From assembly GCF_033963835.1 (NCBI RefSeq), contig NZ_JAXBME010000001.1, positions 372,001 to 436,000 on the forward strand: a stretch of 64,000 nt of DNA. The letters run 5' to 3'. The position numbers and the translations under genes were made by a program. This stretch comes from Cytobacillus sp. IB215665. Lineage in GTDB: Bacteria > Bacillota > Bacilli > Bacillales > SM2101. Below the pieces are notes generated by a model. That model was not told the origin of the DNA. It did no database searches and worked only from the letters and a program-made list of their open reading frames with translations. Shown piece after piece: positions 45,476-55,886 of the stretch; within the stretch, counting starts at the first letter, position 1; each line of letters opens with the position of its first letter.

Positions 45476-45551
45476 GGCTGTTCGTAAACTTAAAAATCTT
45501 AATTATATTAGCAAGATGTGTTTATATGTGAATATCATCGTTTTATAAATA
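45476..45551 (+). mobile_element. MITE-like element, left half
   Basis: GGCTGTTCGTAAACTT followed by ATATCATCGTTTTATAAATA corresponds to the left terminus and the first interior block of the family. The right half is absent. Confidence 0.55.
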
Positions 45552-45578
45552 CGGAAATTTAAATAGAGGATTTTATTT

Positions 45579-45609
45579 AAGACACTGGGAAAAGTCCCAG
45601 TGTCTTTTA
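45579..45609. terminator. terminator between uvrA and NSS transporter gene
   Basis: AAGACACTGGGA and TCCCAGTGTCTT form a perfect 12-bp stem with a four-base loop, with T residues after it. It lies between convergent genes and can serve both. Confidence 0.88.
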
Positions 45610-45620
45610 CTCATTTAGTA

Positions 45621-46952
45621 TTAAGCTCCTAAAAATAGAACAAGGAATATGCCTAACGGGATGAGGAAGCGAACACTAACGTACCAAAATCGAAATAAAT
45701 AGTTTCCAACCTGTGATGATACATTAAAACTTTTTTCTAGAATTGGACGAGATACTTGATAACCGACAAATAACGAAATAAGTAATGATCCCACAGGTAG
45801 AGATATGTTACTTACAAAGTAATCTGCTAAATCAAATATTGTTTTATTAAATACTTTGATATCCTTCAACATTCCAAATGATAATGCTGACGGGATACCT
45901 ACAATAAAAATAATGATTCCACCAATCCAAGTAGCGACTTTTCTTTTTTCTTGTTGTTCTTTAATCAGTGCAGCTACGATGATTTCTAAAATTGAAAAGG
46001 ACGATGTTAACGTTGCAAATAATAGCAATAATAAGAATGTTGTTAGGAATAATCCTCCAAATGCTATCTCATTAAATACAGCTGGTATGACGACAAAAAT
46101 TAGTCCTGGACCTGTATCTGGCTCAAAACCAAGAGAAAAAACAGCTGGAAATATAGCTAGTCCTGCTAATAAAGATATGACAATATTCAACGTTACAATC
46201 CATGACGCTGATTTTACAATATTTTCTTTTTTAGGTAAGTATGAACTATATGTAACCATGATGGAAATTCCAAGGCTTAATGAAAAGAGTGATTGCCCTA
46301 ATGCAAGAAAAACGGTCTCTTTTGTAACTTCACCTACATTTGGCTGTAAGAAGAATTTTACCCCCTCTATCGCACCATCAAGTGTCAATGACCGGAAAAC
46401 TAAAATGATAAAAAGAAGAAATAGCGCCGGCATCATAACACGGCTAGCTCGTTCTATACCTTTTTGTATCCCACCTTGCACAACAAGGATAGTCAAGAGA
46501 ATAAATGAAAATTGTGCAATCGTTGCTTCTAGTGGACTTTCTATAATTGAATCAAATAGTTGTCCATAAGATTCAGTTGGAAGGTTGCTAAGCCTTCCAG
46601 ATGCACTTCTAATCAAATATAAAATGATCCAGCCACCCACAACACTATAAAAAGATAATAATATAAAACTTGCAATGACACCTAAATAACCGATTCCGTA
46701 CCATAGTGATCGAGGGGCTAATTGTTTAAAAGCGGAGATGGCATTTTTACCTGTTGCTTTGCCAATGACAAACTCAGCCAACAGCATCGGCATGCCGATA
46801 AGAAGTGTAAAAAGTAAAAACAGGAGAAAAAATATCCCGCCCCCATTTGTGCCGGCCATATATGGGAACTTCCAAACAGCTCCTAGCCCAATTGCTGAGC
46901 CTGCAGCTGCCAAAATAAAACCTAGCTTTGAATTCCATTGTTCTTTCTTCAT
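45621..46952 (-). CDS. sodium-dependent transporter, NSS (SNF) family
   Basis: A 443-residue LeuT-fold symporter with about eleven helices. The first helix NSKLGFILAAAGSAIGLGAVWKFPYMAGTNGGG carries the unwound substrate and Na+ site; the protein resembles MhsT and YocR, which import amino acids. The exact substrate is unknown. The start ATG 46952 has AAAGGTGAT upstream. It is a single gene with a shared terminator; a dispersed element with perfect ends stands directly upstream. Confidence 0.92.
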   Translation of the reverse strand: MKKEQWNSKLGFILAAAGSAIGLGAVWKFPYMAGTNGGGIFFLLFLLFTLLIGMPMLLAEFVIGKATGKNAISAFKQLAPRSLWYGIGYLGVIASFILLSFYSVVGGWIILYLIRSASGRLSNLPTESYGQLFDSIIESPLEATIAQFSFILLTILVVQGGIQKGIERASRVMMPALFLLFIILVFRSLTLDGAIEGVKFFLQPNVGEVTKETVFLALGQSLFSLSLGISIMVTYSSYLPKKENIVKSASWIVTLNIVISLLAGLAIFPAVFSLGFEPDTGPGLIFVVIPAVFNEIAFGGLFLTTFLLLLLFATLTSSFSILEIIVAALIKEQQEKRKVATWIGGIIIFIVGIPSALSFGMLKDIKVFNKTIFDLADYFVSNISLPVGSLLISLFVGYQVSRPILEKSFNVSSQVGNYLFRFWYVSVRFLIPLGIFLVLFLGA

Positions 46953-46987
46953 GATGTATAAATCACCTTTCTTTGCAATATGCTAAA

Positions 46988-47106
46988 GGCTCTTTTCGTA
47001 AAATTCATTGATGTTATTACAAAATAACAACGAGATTTTATACGCTTATGTCAGCGATTTATTGTAGTAATTATAAGTGTTTACTGTTATCAATACGAAA
47101 ATAGCC
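46988..47106 (+). mobile_element. MITE-like element with intact ends
   Basis: GGCTCTTTTCGTA at one end and TACGAAAATAGCC at the other are inverted repeats agreeing at 12 of 13 positions. The 119-bp copy has an unrelated or strongly diverged interior. Confidence 0.7.
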
Positions 47107-47308
47107 AAGCTAAAAAAGTTAATGAATACATTAACATGAAACACAATCGAATTCAAATTAGCCATGAAAAGTGTAAGCGTAAAATTTTATTTTTCAACGC
47201 TTTATTCATTCTTATCACTTGACTTGTTTAATATTAAGTAGGAAATATGCCACGAACTTAAGTGGTATCTCGTTAAATACCTTCATACGAAATACAACAA
47301 ATAAAAAA

Positions 47309-47349
47309 GGTCTGCACCCTTGCTGTGCTATACAGCGTAGGTGCAGACC
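47309..47349 (-). terminator. terminator of the chemoreceptor gene
   Basis: GGTCTGCACC and GGTGCAGACC form a perfect ten-bp stem, extended inside by a smaller GCTGT/ACAGC stem. On the minus strand TTTTTTATTT follows. Confidence 0.88.
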
Positions 47350-47404
47350 ATGAATATAGGTTGTTAGGAATCACATGAAAGAACGAAGGACGTAAGTTCA
47401 TGAC

Positions 47405-49126
47405 TTACATTTTAAATTGACTAGACTTTTCACTAAGCTCATTAGCCAATGTCACTTGCTCATTCGTGTAATCTGCTATTTTCTTCATGGAATCTACTTG
47501 CTTTTCAAAACTGCTAGAGATCTCTTGCATCACAGCACTTGTTTGCTGACTTGTTGCACTCGTCTCTCTCACGTTACTTTGGATGATAGTCGCCTTTTGT
47601 TGAACGTCTATAAGGTTATTATTTATTAGTGCTAGTTCCTCTAACATAGCGTTAAAACGAATACTAACGTCTTCAAAGCTGTTCATGACTATTTTTGTAT
47701 TTTTACCATTTTCTTCATTTTTGTTATTTGCAAACTGTAATAATTGTTGGAAATTAGCCATCTTATCAACATTAACTTTTACGACTTCTAAAATTTCTTT
47801 AGAAACTTCTGATGTTTGTGTCGATAAGTTTCTTACCTCTTCTGCCACTACATTGAAGCTTTTACCGTCTGCCCCTGCTCTATTCGCCTCAATAGATGCA
47901 TTTAAAGACACTATTTTAATGCTGGAAGCAATATTTACGATTTGTTTAGATAATTCATCTATATTTTCGAAACTAGACAATAACTCAGTGAATGAAACTA
48001 ATAATGTATTGTTTGTTTCTTCTACATCTTTAGAATTATTAGAGACATTAGCTAAACTTTTAGAAAAAGAGTTAATCTCATCATCTGTTTTAGTTACATT
48101 TTTCTTAAACATGTCCAACGACTCAACCGTAACATGGAGTTTATCTGTTAATTCAGTTACGTGGAGTAAAGACTCCTCAGCTGCACTGGCCTGCTGGTCT
48201 ATCCCCCTAGTTATTTCCTCTACAGCACCTGCTGTATTTTCAATACTAGCATTACTACTCGTCATATTTGTCTTAGTCTTTACAGAAAGGTTCTTTAATT
48301 TCTCTACAAATTCTTTTATATCGAAAAAGGTTGTTTTCAATACTTCTACTAAGCCATCTATATTATCAGCTAGTTTACCTAATTCATTCTTTTTATTTGA
48401 GCCTGTACTAATTCTAAAATCACCAGATGATAAGCCTTTATATTTATTAATAACCTGTACGATATCTTTAGAAGTACTTAAATAAACCCAACTAGCAAAA
48501 GAAATGATAAGTACAACTAATGTTATAGAGATTATGATGACTGTTAAAATGATGCTCTCAGCAAGCTTATCTAACTCTGTTTCAGTTTGTAAAAGGTATT
48601 GGAAAGAGGCTCTGTCATGAGCTGAAAATGCTTGCATTAATGTAAGATAGCTATTCTTTTCTAAATCATAGTCTATTAAAAAGGTTTCTAAATCAAAATT
48701 TAGCATTTGCTCTCTTATAGATTTTAGACTGGATTCAAATAGACTGTAATTTTTTATGATACTATCTAAGTGTGCTGTATCTTCCGTACTGTAATAATCC
48801 AATAACGGGTTTTCTGTAAATTGGTTTAGCAAACTATTAATCAGTTCCATTGATGTTTCTAAATCTGAAACCAAAGATTCATCATACGTTTTAGAAAAAT
48901 CCACAACAATCCCATGGGCTTCATCAACTTTGCCAAGTATGAAATGTAAATCCTCAATGACAGCTAAGCGATTACTGTATTTTTCTTCAATGTGACCTTT
49001 ATAACTGTTCATACTTACAATTGGACTGATGGCTAATGTGATGACGGTAATAGTAACAAAAACCATGAGTAAAATGAGCTTCATTCTTATTGTCATATCA
49101 AAGATTTTAGTAAAAAATGAACGCAT
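47405..49126 (-). CDS. methyl-accepting chemotaxis protein
   Basis: A 573-residue membrane receptor: TM1 (about 14-34), extracellular sensor (about 35-185, helical bundle), TM2 (about 188-212), HAMP-like linker and a cytoplasmic signalling domain. The hairpin tip is IVSLNASIEANRAGADGKSF, with Asn in place of the usual Ala in the EAARAG motif. The ligand is unknown. The ribosome binding site AGGAGGAG is optimal. It is not near other chemotaxis genes. Confidence 0.93.
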   Translation of the reverse strand: MRSFFTKIFDMTIRMKLILLMVFVTITVITLAISPIVSMNSYKGHIEEKYSNRLAVIEDLHFILGKVDEAHGIVVDFSKTYDESLVSDLETSMELINSLLNQFTENPLLDYYSTEDTAHLDSIIKNYSLFESSLKSIREQMLNFDLETFLIDYDLEKNSYLTLMQAFSAHDRASFQYLLQTETELDKLAESIILTVIIISITLVVLIISFASWVYLSTSKDIVQVINKYKGLSSGDFRISTGSNKKNELGKLADNIDGLVEVLKTTFFDIKEFVEKLKNLSVKTKTNMTSSNASIENTAGAVEEITRGIDQQASAAEESLLHVTELTDKLHVTVESLDMFKKNVTKTDDEINSFSKSLANVSNNSKDVEETNNTLLVSFTELLSSFENIDELSKQIVNIASSIKIVSLNASIEANRAGADGKSFNVVAEEVRNLSTQTSEVSKEILEVVKVNVDKMANFQQLLQFANNKNEENGKNTKIVMNSFEDVSIRFNAMLEELALINNNLIDVQQKATIIQSNVRETSATSQQTSAVMQEISSSFEKQVDSMKKIADYTNEQVTLANELSEKSSQFKM

Positions 49127-49689
49127 AAATAATTTCTCCTCCTATAAATTATTGTGAGCAAACTAAATTAAGCATCATTCTCATGTATGTGAGTGATGTG
49201 TTATTCGCTATTAAATGAATACGTTTTCAATTGGTTATGTCGAAAAAATTCCTTGTTGTGTAGCTTTGGATATAGAAAAAAATTCGTAAAACATAGGAGA
49301 TAGTGCAAGATATTTAGTTCCTTAGTACTAATCATTCATAAATATGTAAAAATCATCTATGTGTTTGTCACTATAATATTTTGCTGTACCGAAACAATTC
49401 GGCATAGTTTGATAAAATCCTCTATTCACGAAAGTTTTATACTAATTTATTTTACCATTTTGTAAAACACATAAGGAAAAAATATTTAATTTATAATAGT
49501 TTTCACTAAATTGACAAGATGTCCCATAAGTAATATTACAATCAAACTTTTGTCCTATAAAGTTGAAGAGAACTTATAGAAAATATAATATTTAGCCATT
49601 ATTTATTATTTTTTGACTAGTTTTGGGAAAATTCATGAAACTTCTTCTGGGTTCTATTCGTATAATAGGCTAAAGGAGATGATGTCTTT
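49127..49689. other. divergent spacer, chemoreceptor and yvlA-like gene
   Basis: About 560 bp of AT-rich sequence with no gene and no repeat copy. A small palindrome CCGAAACAATTCGG (49389-49402) is present. I looked for a sigma-D promoter (TAAA...GCCGATAT) for the chemoreceptor and found only a poor match (GCCGAATT). Confidence 0.4.
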
Positions 49690-49998
49690 GTGGATATAAA
49701 TAAATTATTGTCTTCATTAAGCTATTTCAGCGTGTTTTTTGCACCATTTTTATTTCCGATTGTTGCATATTTTGTATCAGATAGTAATGAAGTTAAATCA
49801 CATGCGAAGAGTGCTTTTGTTTCACACCTATTACCGTTCGTATCTATCATACTTGCTATCTTCATTGCATTTATAGATATATTTTCTGGCGGTGTAGCAT
49901 TTACAACAGTATTTTGGCCAATAGTCATTATAATAATTGTAAATGTAGGTGTAGTTATTTGGAATATTATTAGAGGCATCCAAGTACTGATTCAATAA
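49690..49998 (+). CDS. yvlA: DUF4870 membrane protein (YvlA-like)
   Basis: A 102-residue protein with three hydrophobic segments (about 12-30, 48-68 and 74-98) and the conserved sequence SHAKSAFVSHLLPF between them, as in DUF4870 proteins. Function unknown. It precedes a YvlB-like gene, as in the yvlABCD operon of B. subtilis, which supports the symbol. GTG 49690 is used with AAGGAG about 11 bases upstream, a wide spacing, so the start is less certain. Confidence 0.75.
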   Translation: MDINKLLSSLSYFSVFFAPFLFPIVAYFVSDSNEVKSHAKSAFVSHLLPFVSIILAIFIAFIDIFSGGVAFTTVFWPIVIIIIVNVGVVIWNIIRGIQVLIQ

Positions 49999-50113
49999 AC
50001 TGTAAGTAACATAAAGTGAATGGAGTATTGTTAATAAATCCAATCCTCTACTGTAGAACTAGCTAAAAAAACTTTAAATTAAAAAATCGAAGAGAAAAGT
50101 GAGGGTATTTTAA

Positions 50114-51223
50114 ATGATTGAAGAACGTAAGCGGATATTGAAGATGGTCGAAGAAGGAAAGCTTTCAACTGATGAAGCATTAACACTTTTAGAAGCATTA
50201 AGTGATCAGCAAGAAAAGGATAAAGCGGATCAAGTAGTAAATACGGACTTATCGACAGAAATTGACTATGAGAATGCTCAACAACGTCCGTACAGTAGTG
50301 AAACTAAGCAAACATCAACGAAAGAAAAATTCATTGATTTCATGAATACAGCAGTAAAGAAAGTGAAGAATTTAGATTTAGACTTTAATTTTGGACCTTC
50401 GGTTGACGTGCATCATATATTTCAAAATTCAAATGTTTTCATTGATAAGGTTGATTTAGATGTGTATAACGGGAGTATTGAGCTAATACCGTGGAATGAA
50501 AATGATGTTCGTATTGAATGTGAGGCGAAAGTATACAAAGTCGAAAATAATGAAGAAGCAAGAAGAGTATTCTTACAAGACGTGTTATTTTCCACTGATA
50601 ATAGTCTAATGCGTTTTGCTGTTCAGAAAAAACAAATGAAGGTTCATACAAAAATTTATATTCCTGAGAAGGATTATAGCCAGATCAGAATTCGGGTATT
50701 CAATGGGCCGGTTATTAGTACAGGGTTTAATGTGAAAGACTTTAAAGCAAAAACATCTAACGGATCAGTTACATTAGAACGCATGCATGTTGATGAGATG
50801 GAAATTGAGACCACAAATGGCGCTGTTGATGTGTTCGATAGCTATAGTCGTGACTGTGAGGCCGAAGTAGTTAATGGTGGTATTAATGTTAGAGGTAGCT
50901 TTGAAAGAGTAGACCTACAAAGTGTTACTGGCAGTATCAAATGTAAGATAAACAATGAAAAGGCACATACCGTTTTTGCTAAAACAACAACGGGTAGTAT
51001 AGATATTACTGTCCCTGACGGCATGACAATGGAAGGTGATTTAAAGTCAAGTGTAGGGAAAGTAAAATGTTATGTGCCAAATATTAATATTATTGAGGAA
51101 AAAGACGAAATTGTTCAAAAAATATTAAGGTTTACTGTTAATGATAAGGCAACTGAACCGCTTCATTTATTTGCTGATTCAAAAAGTGGCTCAGTACACG
51201 TTACTACACATAGTAACGACTAA
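50114..51223 (+). CDS. yvlB: DUF4097 family protein (YvlB-like)
   Basis: A 369-residue soluble protein. Residues 1-30 (MIEERKRILKMVEEGKLSTDEALTLLEAL, here split as a short helical domain) match the SHOCT-like N-terminus of YvlB, and residues 115-365 form a repetitive beta-helix-like DUF4097 domain (repeats of SNGSVTLER, TNGAVDVFD, VNGGINVRG, TGSIKCKI, TGSIDITV). The role is unclear; in B. subtilis it is linked to envelope stress genes. yvlC and yvlD do not follow here. Confidence 0.85.
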   Translation: MIEERKRILKMVEEGKLSTDEALTLLEALSDQQEKDKADQVVNTDLSTEIDYENAQQRPYSSETKQTSTKEKFIDFMNTAVKKVKNLDLDFNFGPSVDVHHIFQNSNVFIDKVDLDVYNGSIELIPWNENDVRIECEAKVYKVENNEEARRVFLQDVLFSTDNSLMRFAVQKKQMKVHTKIYIPEKDYSQIRIRVFNGPVISTGFNVKDFKAKTSNGSVTLERMHVDEMEIETTNGAVDVFDSYSRDCEAEVVNGGINVRGSFERVDLQSVTGSIKCKINNEKAHTVFAKTTTGSIDITVPDGMTMEGDLKSSVGKVKCYVPNINIIEEKDEIVQKILRFTVNDKATEPLHLFADSKSGSVHVTTHSND

Positions 51224-51587
51224 CAGAAATTATTTTTCTACACTCCATTTTGCAAAGGGAATTACCTTTGTGAAGTGGAGTTTTTATCATATACCGATCA
51301 CTTCAAGTCGCTTCACCGTTTCAAAAAGTGCCTTCAAATGAAAAGGATCCAGTACTGTATAGAGGTTTTATGGCGCTAAGGCATTTCTTCTTTGCCTAGC
51401 TTTTTCGCCTCCTAGTCCTTTGAGGTTACTCCATCAATTCATTCGAAGTCAAAAACGTCTTCAAATGAATTGCTTCTAGTGCTAGTCGTGACAAATCTAT
51501 AGGCTAAGGCATTTCTTCTTTGTTAGTAGGGAAAAAAACTGATAAAATAAAGAAAGTGTTTGTGAGTGTTCAAAAAGGAGGATTTCT
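51224..51587. repeat. spacer with terminator and 128-bp direct repeat
   Basis: The region between yvlB and hprK holds a terminator (51241-51286) and two diverged direct repeats. GCTAAGGCATTTCTTCTTTG occurs identically at 51375-51394 and 51503-51522, 128 bp apart; TTCAAATGAA occurs at 51333 and 51460, 127 bp apart. In B. subtilis yvlC and yvlD lie in this place; no trace of them is seen. Confidence 0.65.
51241..51286 (+). terminator. terminator of yvlAB
   Basis: ACTCCA...CAAAGG and CCTTTG...TGGAGT form a two-part stem with a six-base loop, followed by TTTTTATC. Confidence 0.8.
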
Positions 51588-52517
51588 ATGCCTAAGGTTA
51601 AAACGATAGACATTATAGATAAGTTTCAGTTAGAGTTGATAAGTGGGGAAGATGGGGTAAATAGACCGATTATTACGAGTGATTTATCTAGACCTGGGAT
51701 TGAAATGGCGGGATATTTTACTTATTATCCAGCAGAACGAATACAGCTATTAGGTAAAACAGAGCTTTCATTTTATGATAAGTTAACAAAATCGGAAAAA
51801 CAGCTTCGTATGAATAAATTATGTACTGATATAACCCCAGGAATTATTATTTCAAGAGATTTGGAAATTCCTGAAGAGTTAATTGAAGCTTCTGAGCGTG
51901 AGGTAGTACCTGTTATGCGTTCATCAATGAAGACAACACGCTTAACGAGTCGTCTCACAAACTATTTAGAAAGTAAGCTTGCACCTACAACTGCAGTTCA
52001 TGGTGTGTTAGTAGACATATATGGTATAGGTGTATTAATTACTGGGAAAAGCGGTGTTGGAAAAAGTGAAACTGCTCTTGAATTAGTGAAGAGAGGGCAT
52101 AGACTAGTTGCTGATGATTTAGTTGAGATTCGTGAAGAAGACCAAAACACGTTAATAGGAAACGCACCAGATCTGTTGGAACACTTACTAGAAATTCGTG
52201 GCTTAGGAATTATAAATGTCATGACATTGTTTGGTGCGGGAGCAGTTAGGAATTTCAAAAGAATTTCTTTAGTGATCACTTTAGAGCTTTGGGATCAAGC
52301 TAAACAATATGACCGTGTTGGTCTAGATGAAGATAAAATGAAAATTATTAATTCAGAAATAACACATTTAACAGTTCCTGTTCGTCCAGGAAGAAATTTA
52401 GCAGTCATTATTGAAGTAGCAGCTATGAATTTTCGATTAAAGAGAATGGGTATGGACGCTGCAGAACAATTTTCAAATAGATTGGCGGATGTTATTGAAG
52501 ATAGTGAAGAGGTATAA
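51588..52517 (+). CDS. hprK: HPr kinase/phosphorylase
   Basis: Bifunctional enzyme that phosphorylates Ser46 of HPr and reverses it, the sensor of carbon catabolite repression in Firmicutes. The 309 residues show Walker A GKSGVGKS (153-160), His138 before it, and the HPrK signature [10 protein letters not shown] (about 203-212). GGAGG precedes the ATG. First gene of the hprK-lgt-yvoD-ppaX-yvoF cluster; lgt follows after 44 bp. Confidence 0.97.
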   Translation: MPKVKTIDIIDKFQLELISGEDGVNRPIITSDLSRPGIEMAGYFTYYPAERIQLLGKTELSFYDKLTKSEKQLRMNKLCTDITPGIIISRDLEIPEELIEASEREVVPVMRSSMKTTRLTSRLTNYLESKLAPTTAVHGVLVDIYGIGVLITGKSGVGKSETALELVKRGHRLVADDLVEIREEDQNTLIGNAPDLLEHLLEIRGLGIINVMTLFGAGAVRNFKRISLVITLELWDQAKQYDRVGLDEDKMKIINSEITHLTVPVRPGRNLAVIIEVAAMNFRLKRMGMDAAEQFSNRLADVIEDSEEV

Positions 52518-52561
52518 GGTGTACATATTATATGTAGAAATATATGTTAGGAGTTGAGAGG

Positions 52562-53374
52562 ATGGAAGAGCAAATACAGCCGTTAGATCGTGTTTTTATT
52601 GAACTTGGTCCATTGTCGATTCAATGGTATGGTGCAATCATCGGTATCGGTGTCATTTTAGGTTTATATTTAGCTGTCAAGGAATCTGAAAAGAGAGGTC
52701 TTCATAAAGACACGTTTGTAGACTTAGTATTATTTGCAGTACCAATTGCTATTATTTCAGCACGACTTTATTATGTCATTTTTAAATGGGATTATTATTC
52801 AGAAAATCTCTTAGAAATTGTTATGATTAATCAAGGTGGCTTAGCCATTCACGGTGGTTTAATTGGGGCGGTATTAACGGCTATCGTCTTTGCGAGGAAA
52901 AAAGGTATTTCTTTTTGGAAGCTTGCAGATATCGCTGCACCAAGTATCATTTTAGGACAAGCTATCGGTAGATGGGGGAACTTTGTCAATCAAGAAGCAC
53001 ACGGTGGTGTAGTGACAAGGGAATTTTTGGAGAACCTACAGTTACCAGATTTTATTATAAATCAGATGTATATTAACGGGGAGTATTATCACCCAACATT
53101 TTTATATGAGTCAATTTGGAGTCTCACTGGATTTATTATCTTACTACTGCTAAGAAAAGTTAATTTAAAACGTGGTGAGATATTCTTAACGTATGTCATT
53201 TGGTATTCATTTGGCCGCTTTTTCATTGAAGGAATGCGAACAGACAGCTTAATGCTAACTGAAAGCTTACGTGTTGCTCAGTTTATCTCGTTGTTATTAA
53301 TTGGTTTTGCAATTGCCATGATTGTAGTCCGACGAGTAAAAGGGTATGCTGATAAAAGGTATAAAGATTCATAG
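52562..53374 (+). CDS. lgt: prolipoprotein diacylglyceryl transferase
   Basis: Membrane enzyme that attaches diacylglycerol to the lipobox cysteine of prolipoproteins, such as CccB and the CueP-like protein in this window. The 270 residues include about seven helices, the essential [12 protein letters not shown] histidine, the signature [10 protein letters not shown] and [12 protein letters not shown] 52562 is chosen because AGGAG lies eight bases upstream; the frame begins six codons earlier. Confidence 0.97.
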   Translation: MEEQIQPLDRVFIELGPLSIQWYGAIIGIGVILGLYLAVKESEKRGLHKDTFVDLVLFAVPIAIISARLYYVIFKWDYYSENLLEIVMINQGGLAIHGGLIGAVLTAIVFARKKGISFWKLADIAAPSIILGQAIGRWGNFVNQEAHGGVVTREFLENLQLPDFIINQMYINGEYYHPTFLYESIWSLTGFIILLLLRKVNLKRGEIFLTYVIWYSFGRFFIEGMRTDSLMLTESLRVAQFISLLLIGFAIAMIVVRRVKGYADKRYKDS

Positions 53375-53418
53375 AAGCTAAACAGTATAATAAGTGACGT
53401 TCAAAGTGAACAAATGTT

Positions 53419-53452
53419 AAAGCAATTGGGTATTTACCAATTGCTTTACATT
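53419..53452 (+). terminator. terminator or attenuator after lgt
   Basis: AAAGCAATTGG and CCAATTGCTTT form a perfect 11-bp stem with a seven-base loop, followed by ACATTTTG. The T run is broken, so read-through into yvoD is possible. Confidence 0.7.
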
Positions 53453-53489
53453 TTGTTATTATTCTAATTAAAAAGCTAGGAGTGGGAAT

Positions 53490-54434
53490 TTGGTTGGGTC
53501 AGTTAAAAAGGGGTTTATTGTAGGGTTACAGACGACATGGACATTAGGGAAAATCATTTTTCCAGTTACATTAATAGTGACTATTCTACAATACACTGTT
53601 ATTCTACAATGGATTATGGAAGGCATATCACCTTTGATGGGCTTGTTTGGACTATCTGGAGATGCAGCAATCCCGTTGGTTCTCGGGAATTTCCTCAATC
53701 TGTATGCTGCTATCGGTGCGATTTTAACACTTGATTTGACTGTAAAAGAAGTATTTATTTTAGCTGTGATGTTATCGTTTTCTCATAACTTGTTAATAGA
53801 GTCAAGCGTTGCTGCAAGAGTAGGGGTAAAGCTCTGGATAATGATGGTTACTCGTATAGGATTAGCAGTTATATCAGCATTCATGATAAATATTCTTTGG
53901 GCAGGCGGAAATGAGTTAGCTCAATATGGATTTATATCGAAAAAAGAAGAAGTTGTTTCAGGCTGGGGAAGTATCATCATGGCTGGGGTAGAAAAGGGCT
54001 TAATAGGAATTTTACAACTTGCACTTATCGTTATTCCACTTATGATCGGTATACAAATATTAAAAGATCTAAAATGGTTAGAGACGTTCTCCAAGTGGAT
54101 GTCACCCTTGACGAAATTATTAGGTATGAAGGAGAATACGTCAACGACATTAGCAGCGGGACTTTTATTTGGACTTGCATATGGATCTGGTGTCATGATT
54201 CAAGCAGTAAAGGAAGACGGTGTGTCTAAAAAAGATACTGTACTTGCATTTATATTTCTCGTCTCATGCCATGCTGTTATTGAGGATACACTCGTATTTA
54301 TACCTTTAGGAATACCAATTTTACCATTGTTATTAATACGTGTATTCGTTGCGATACTATTAACGATGCTTGTCGCTTTTATATGGAAAAAAGCAGAGTT
54401 GCAGAACAGAAAGGAAGCGAACTATGACCATTAA
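53490..54434 (+). CDS. yvoD: nucleoside recognition (Gate) domain membrane protein YvoD
   Basis: A 314-residue membrane protein with two Gate-like halves and about eight helices ([20 protein letters not shown] and [16 protein letters not shown] are the conserved helices). It is unrelated in partner to the split FeoB but has the same fold type. Substrate unknown. TTG 53490 is used because AGGAG lies seven bases upstream. It overlaps ppaX by 11 bp, as part of the hprK cluster. Confidence 0.85.
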   Translation: MVGSVKKGFIVGLQTTWTLGKIIFPVTLIVTILQYTVILQWIMEGISPLMGLFGLSGDAAIPLVLGNFLNLYAAIGAILTLDLTVKEVFILAVMLSFSHNLLIESSVAARVGVKLWIMMVTRIGLAVISAFMINILWAGGNELAQYGFISKKEEVVSGWGSIIMAGVEKGLIGILQLALIVIPLMIGIQILKDLKWLETFSKWMSPLTKLLGMKENTSTTLAAGLLFGLAYGSGVMIQAVKEDGVSKKDTVLAFIFLVSCHAVIEDTLVFIPLGIPILPLLLIRVFVAILLTMLVAFIWKKAELQNRKEANYDH

Positions 54435-55071
54435 GACGATATTGTTTGATTTAGACGGAACATTGATTGATACGAATGAATTAATTATCCAATCGTTTAT
54501 GCATACATTAGAGCAGTATTACCCTAATGATTACTCAAGGGAAGATGTGCTCGAATTCATCGGCCCACCGTTGTACGAATCATTACACTCAGTAGATAAA
54601 GACCGTGTTGAGGATATGGTAAAAACCTATCGCGAGTTTAATTTAGCAAATCATGATTTACTCGTAAAGGAATATGACAGTGTGTTTGATACCGTTAAAG
54701 CACTGCACGAGCAAAAATTTAAGTTAGGAATTGTGACAACAAAAATGAGGTTAACGACAACAATGGGACTAAAACTCACAAACCTAGATCAGTTCTTTGA
54801 TGTGGTCATTACTTTAGATGATGTTGAACGTGCAAAACCAGATCCTGAGCCAATTCATAAAGCATTACAGCAACTCAACGCTCTTCCACATGAAGCGATT
54901 ATGGTCGGTGATAATCATCATGACATGTTGGCAGGTCAAAATGCTGGAACAAAAACTGCCGCCGTAGGATGGGCGATCAAAGGTAGAGAACATTTAACAC
55001 AATACAACCCAGATTATGTTTTAAATAAAATGAGTGATTTACTCTCCATTGTAAAGGCTGAGAATCAGTGA
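54424..55071 (+). CDS. ppaX: pyrophosphatase PpaX
   Basis: HAD-family pyrophosphatase that removes the pyrophosphate released when HPrK dephosphorylates P-Ser-HPr. The 215 residues contain motif I DLDGTLID (9-16), motif II IVTTK and motif [12 protein letters not shown] 54424 has AAAGGAAG upstream and gives the family N-terminus. Its position after hprK and lgt is typical. The stop overlaps the start of yvoF (GTGA). Confidence 0.95.
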   Translation: MTIKTILFDLDGTLIDTNELIIQSFMHTLEQYYPNDYSREDVLEFIGPPLYESLHSVDKDRVEDMVKTYREFNLANHDLLVKEYDSVFDTVKALHEQKFKLGIVTTKMRLTTTMGLKLTNLDQFFDVVITLDDVERAKPDPEPIHKALQQLNALPHEAIMVGDNHHDMLAGQNAGTKTAAVGWAIKGREHLTQYNPDYVLNKMSDLLSIVKAENQ

Positions 55072-55571
55072 GAAAAACAACAAGATACCCTGTAAAGGGA
55101 GCAAATTCATTATGGCATGTTTATAAGACAGTCCCCTTTTGGAAAGTAGTAAAAAACTTTATCGTTATCCAAACAGCCCGCTATACGCCATTTTTAGGCA
55201 TGAAAAACTGGTTATATCGTACATTTTTACGAATGAAAGTTGGCGAACAAACATCCTTTGCATTAATGGTAATGCTAGATGTCATGTTTCCGGAAAAAAT
55301 TACTGTAGGACGAAATTCTGTGATCGGCTACAATACGACAATATTAGCACATGAATACTTAATTGAAGAGTACCGTCTTGGCGATGTTATAATTGGAGAT
55401 GAGGTGCTAATTGGGGCTAACTCCACTATTTTACCTGGTGTAGTAATTGGTGATCGTGCGATAGTGTCGGCAGGGACGCTCGTACATAAAGACGTGCCTG
55501 CTGGAGCATTTGTAGGCGGGAACCCAATGCAAATTATTTACACGAAAGAAGAGATGGAAAAACGAATCTAA
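55068..55571 (+). CDS. yvoF: LbH-type acyltransferase YvoF
   Basis: A 167-residue left-handed beta-helix acyltransferase of the maltose/galactoside acetyltransferase type. Hexapeptide repeats begin near residue 75 ([15 protein letters not shown]...[20 protein letters not shown]...[16 protein letters not shown]). The acceptor is unknown. GTG 55068 overlaps the ppaX stop, showing translational coupling. Last gene of the cluster; a strong terminator follows. Confidence 0.88.
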   Translation: MRKTTRYPVKGANSLWHVYKTVPFWKVVKNFIVIQTARYTPFLGMKNWLYRTFLRMKVGEQTSFALMVMLDVMFPEKITVGRNSVIGYNTTILAHEYLIEEYRLGDVIIGDEVLIGANSTILPGVVIGDRAIVSAGTLVHKDVPAGAFVGGNPMQIIYTKEEMEKRI

Positions 55572-55886
55572 AATGGTGTTAAGGATAAAATCATGAGCTA
55601 ATGTTACATATAAAAGAACCTGTTTCGACGAAACAGGTTCTTAATTTATGATAAAGGCTTTCTCGAGTTGGTAGCTGTTTTTTAATGCTAGAATTAAATA
55701 TATATTTCCTGGTAAATCTTTAACATTTCTCAAAGTTAGTAAAAATTTCCGTCAACCTAGTCCCTTCAGATCACTTCATCCCAAAGTATATTGTACCTTC
55801 AGTGCTTCACAGGAACCTCGACTCGGCTTTTCAATTTTCACAGCTTTTAGCTGCTTGGGGAAAATGCTCTCCAATCTTTGATGAGA
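55572..55886. other. spacer between yvoF and antiporter gene
   Basis: Contains a terminator (55614-55645). The rest, up to the convergent antiporter gene, shows only a weak hairpin (CAGCTTTTAGCTG, about 55840-55852) and no gene. Confidence 0.4.
55614..55645. terminator. strong terminator after yvoF
   Basis: AAGAACCTGTTTC and GAAACAGGTTCTT form a perfect 13-bp stem with a three-base loop, followed by AATTTA. Confidence 0.82.

Larger units (their letters stand above)
46953..47404. other. spacer with repeat copy and terminator
   Basis: Contains the element at 46988-47106, a second fragment near 47245-47300 (ATGCCACGAACTTAAGTGG, ACGAAATACAACAA), and the terminator of the chemoreceptor gene. No gene. 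Confidence 0.45.

Noticed and set aside
49380-49410. Sigma-D promoter for the chemoreceptor gene
   Set aside because: GCCGAATT is a poor -10 match, and no TAAA stands at the right distance.
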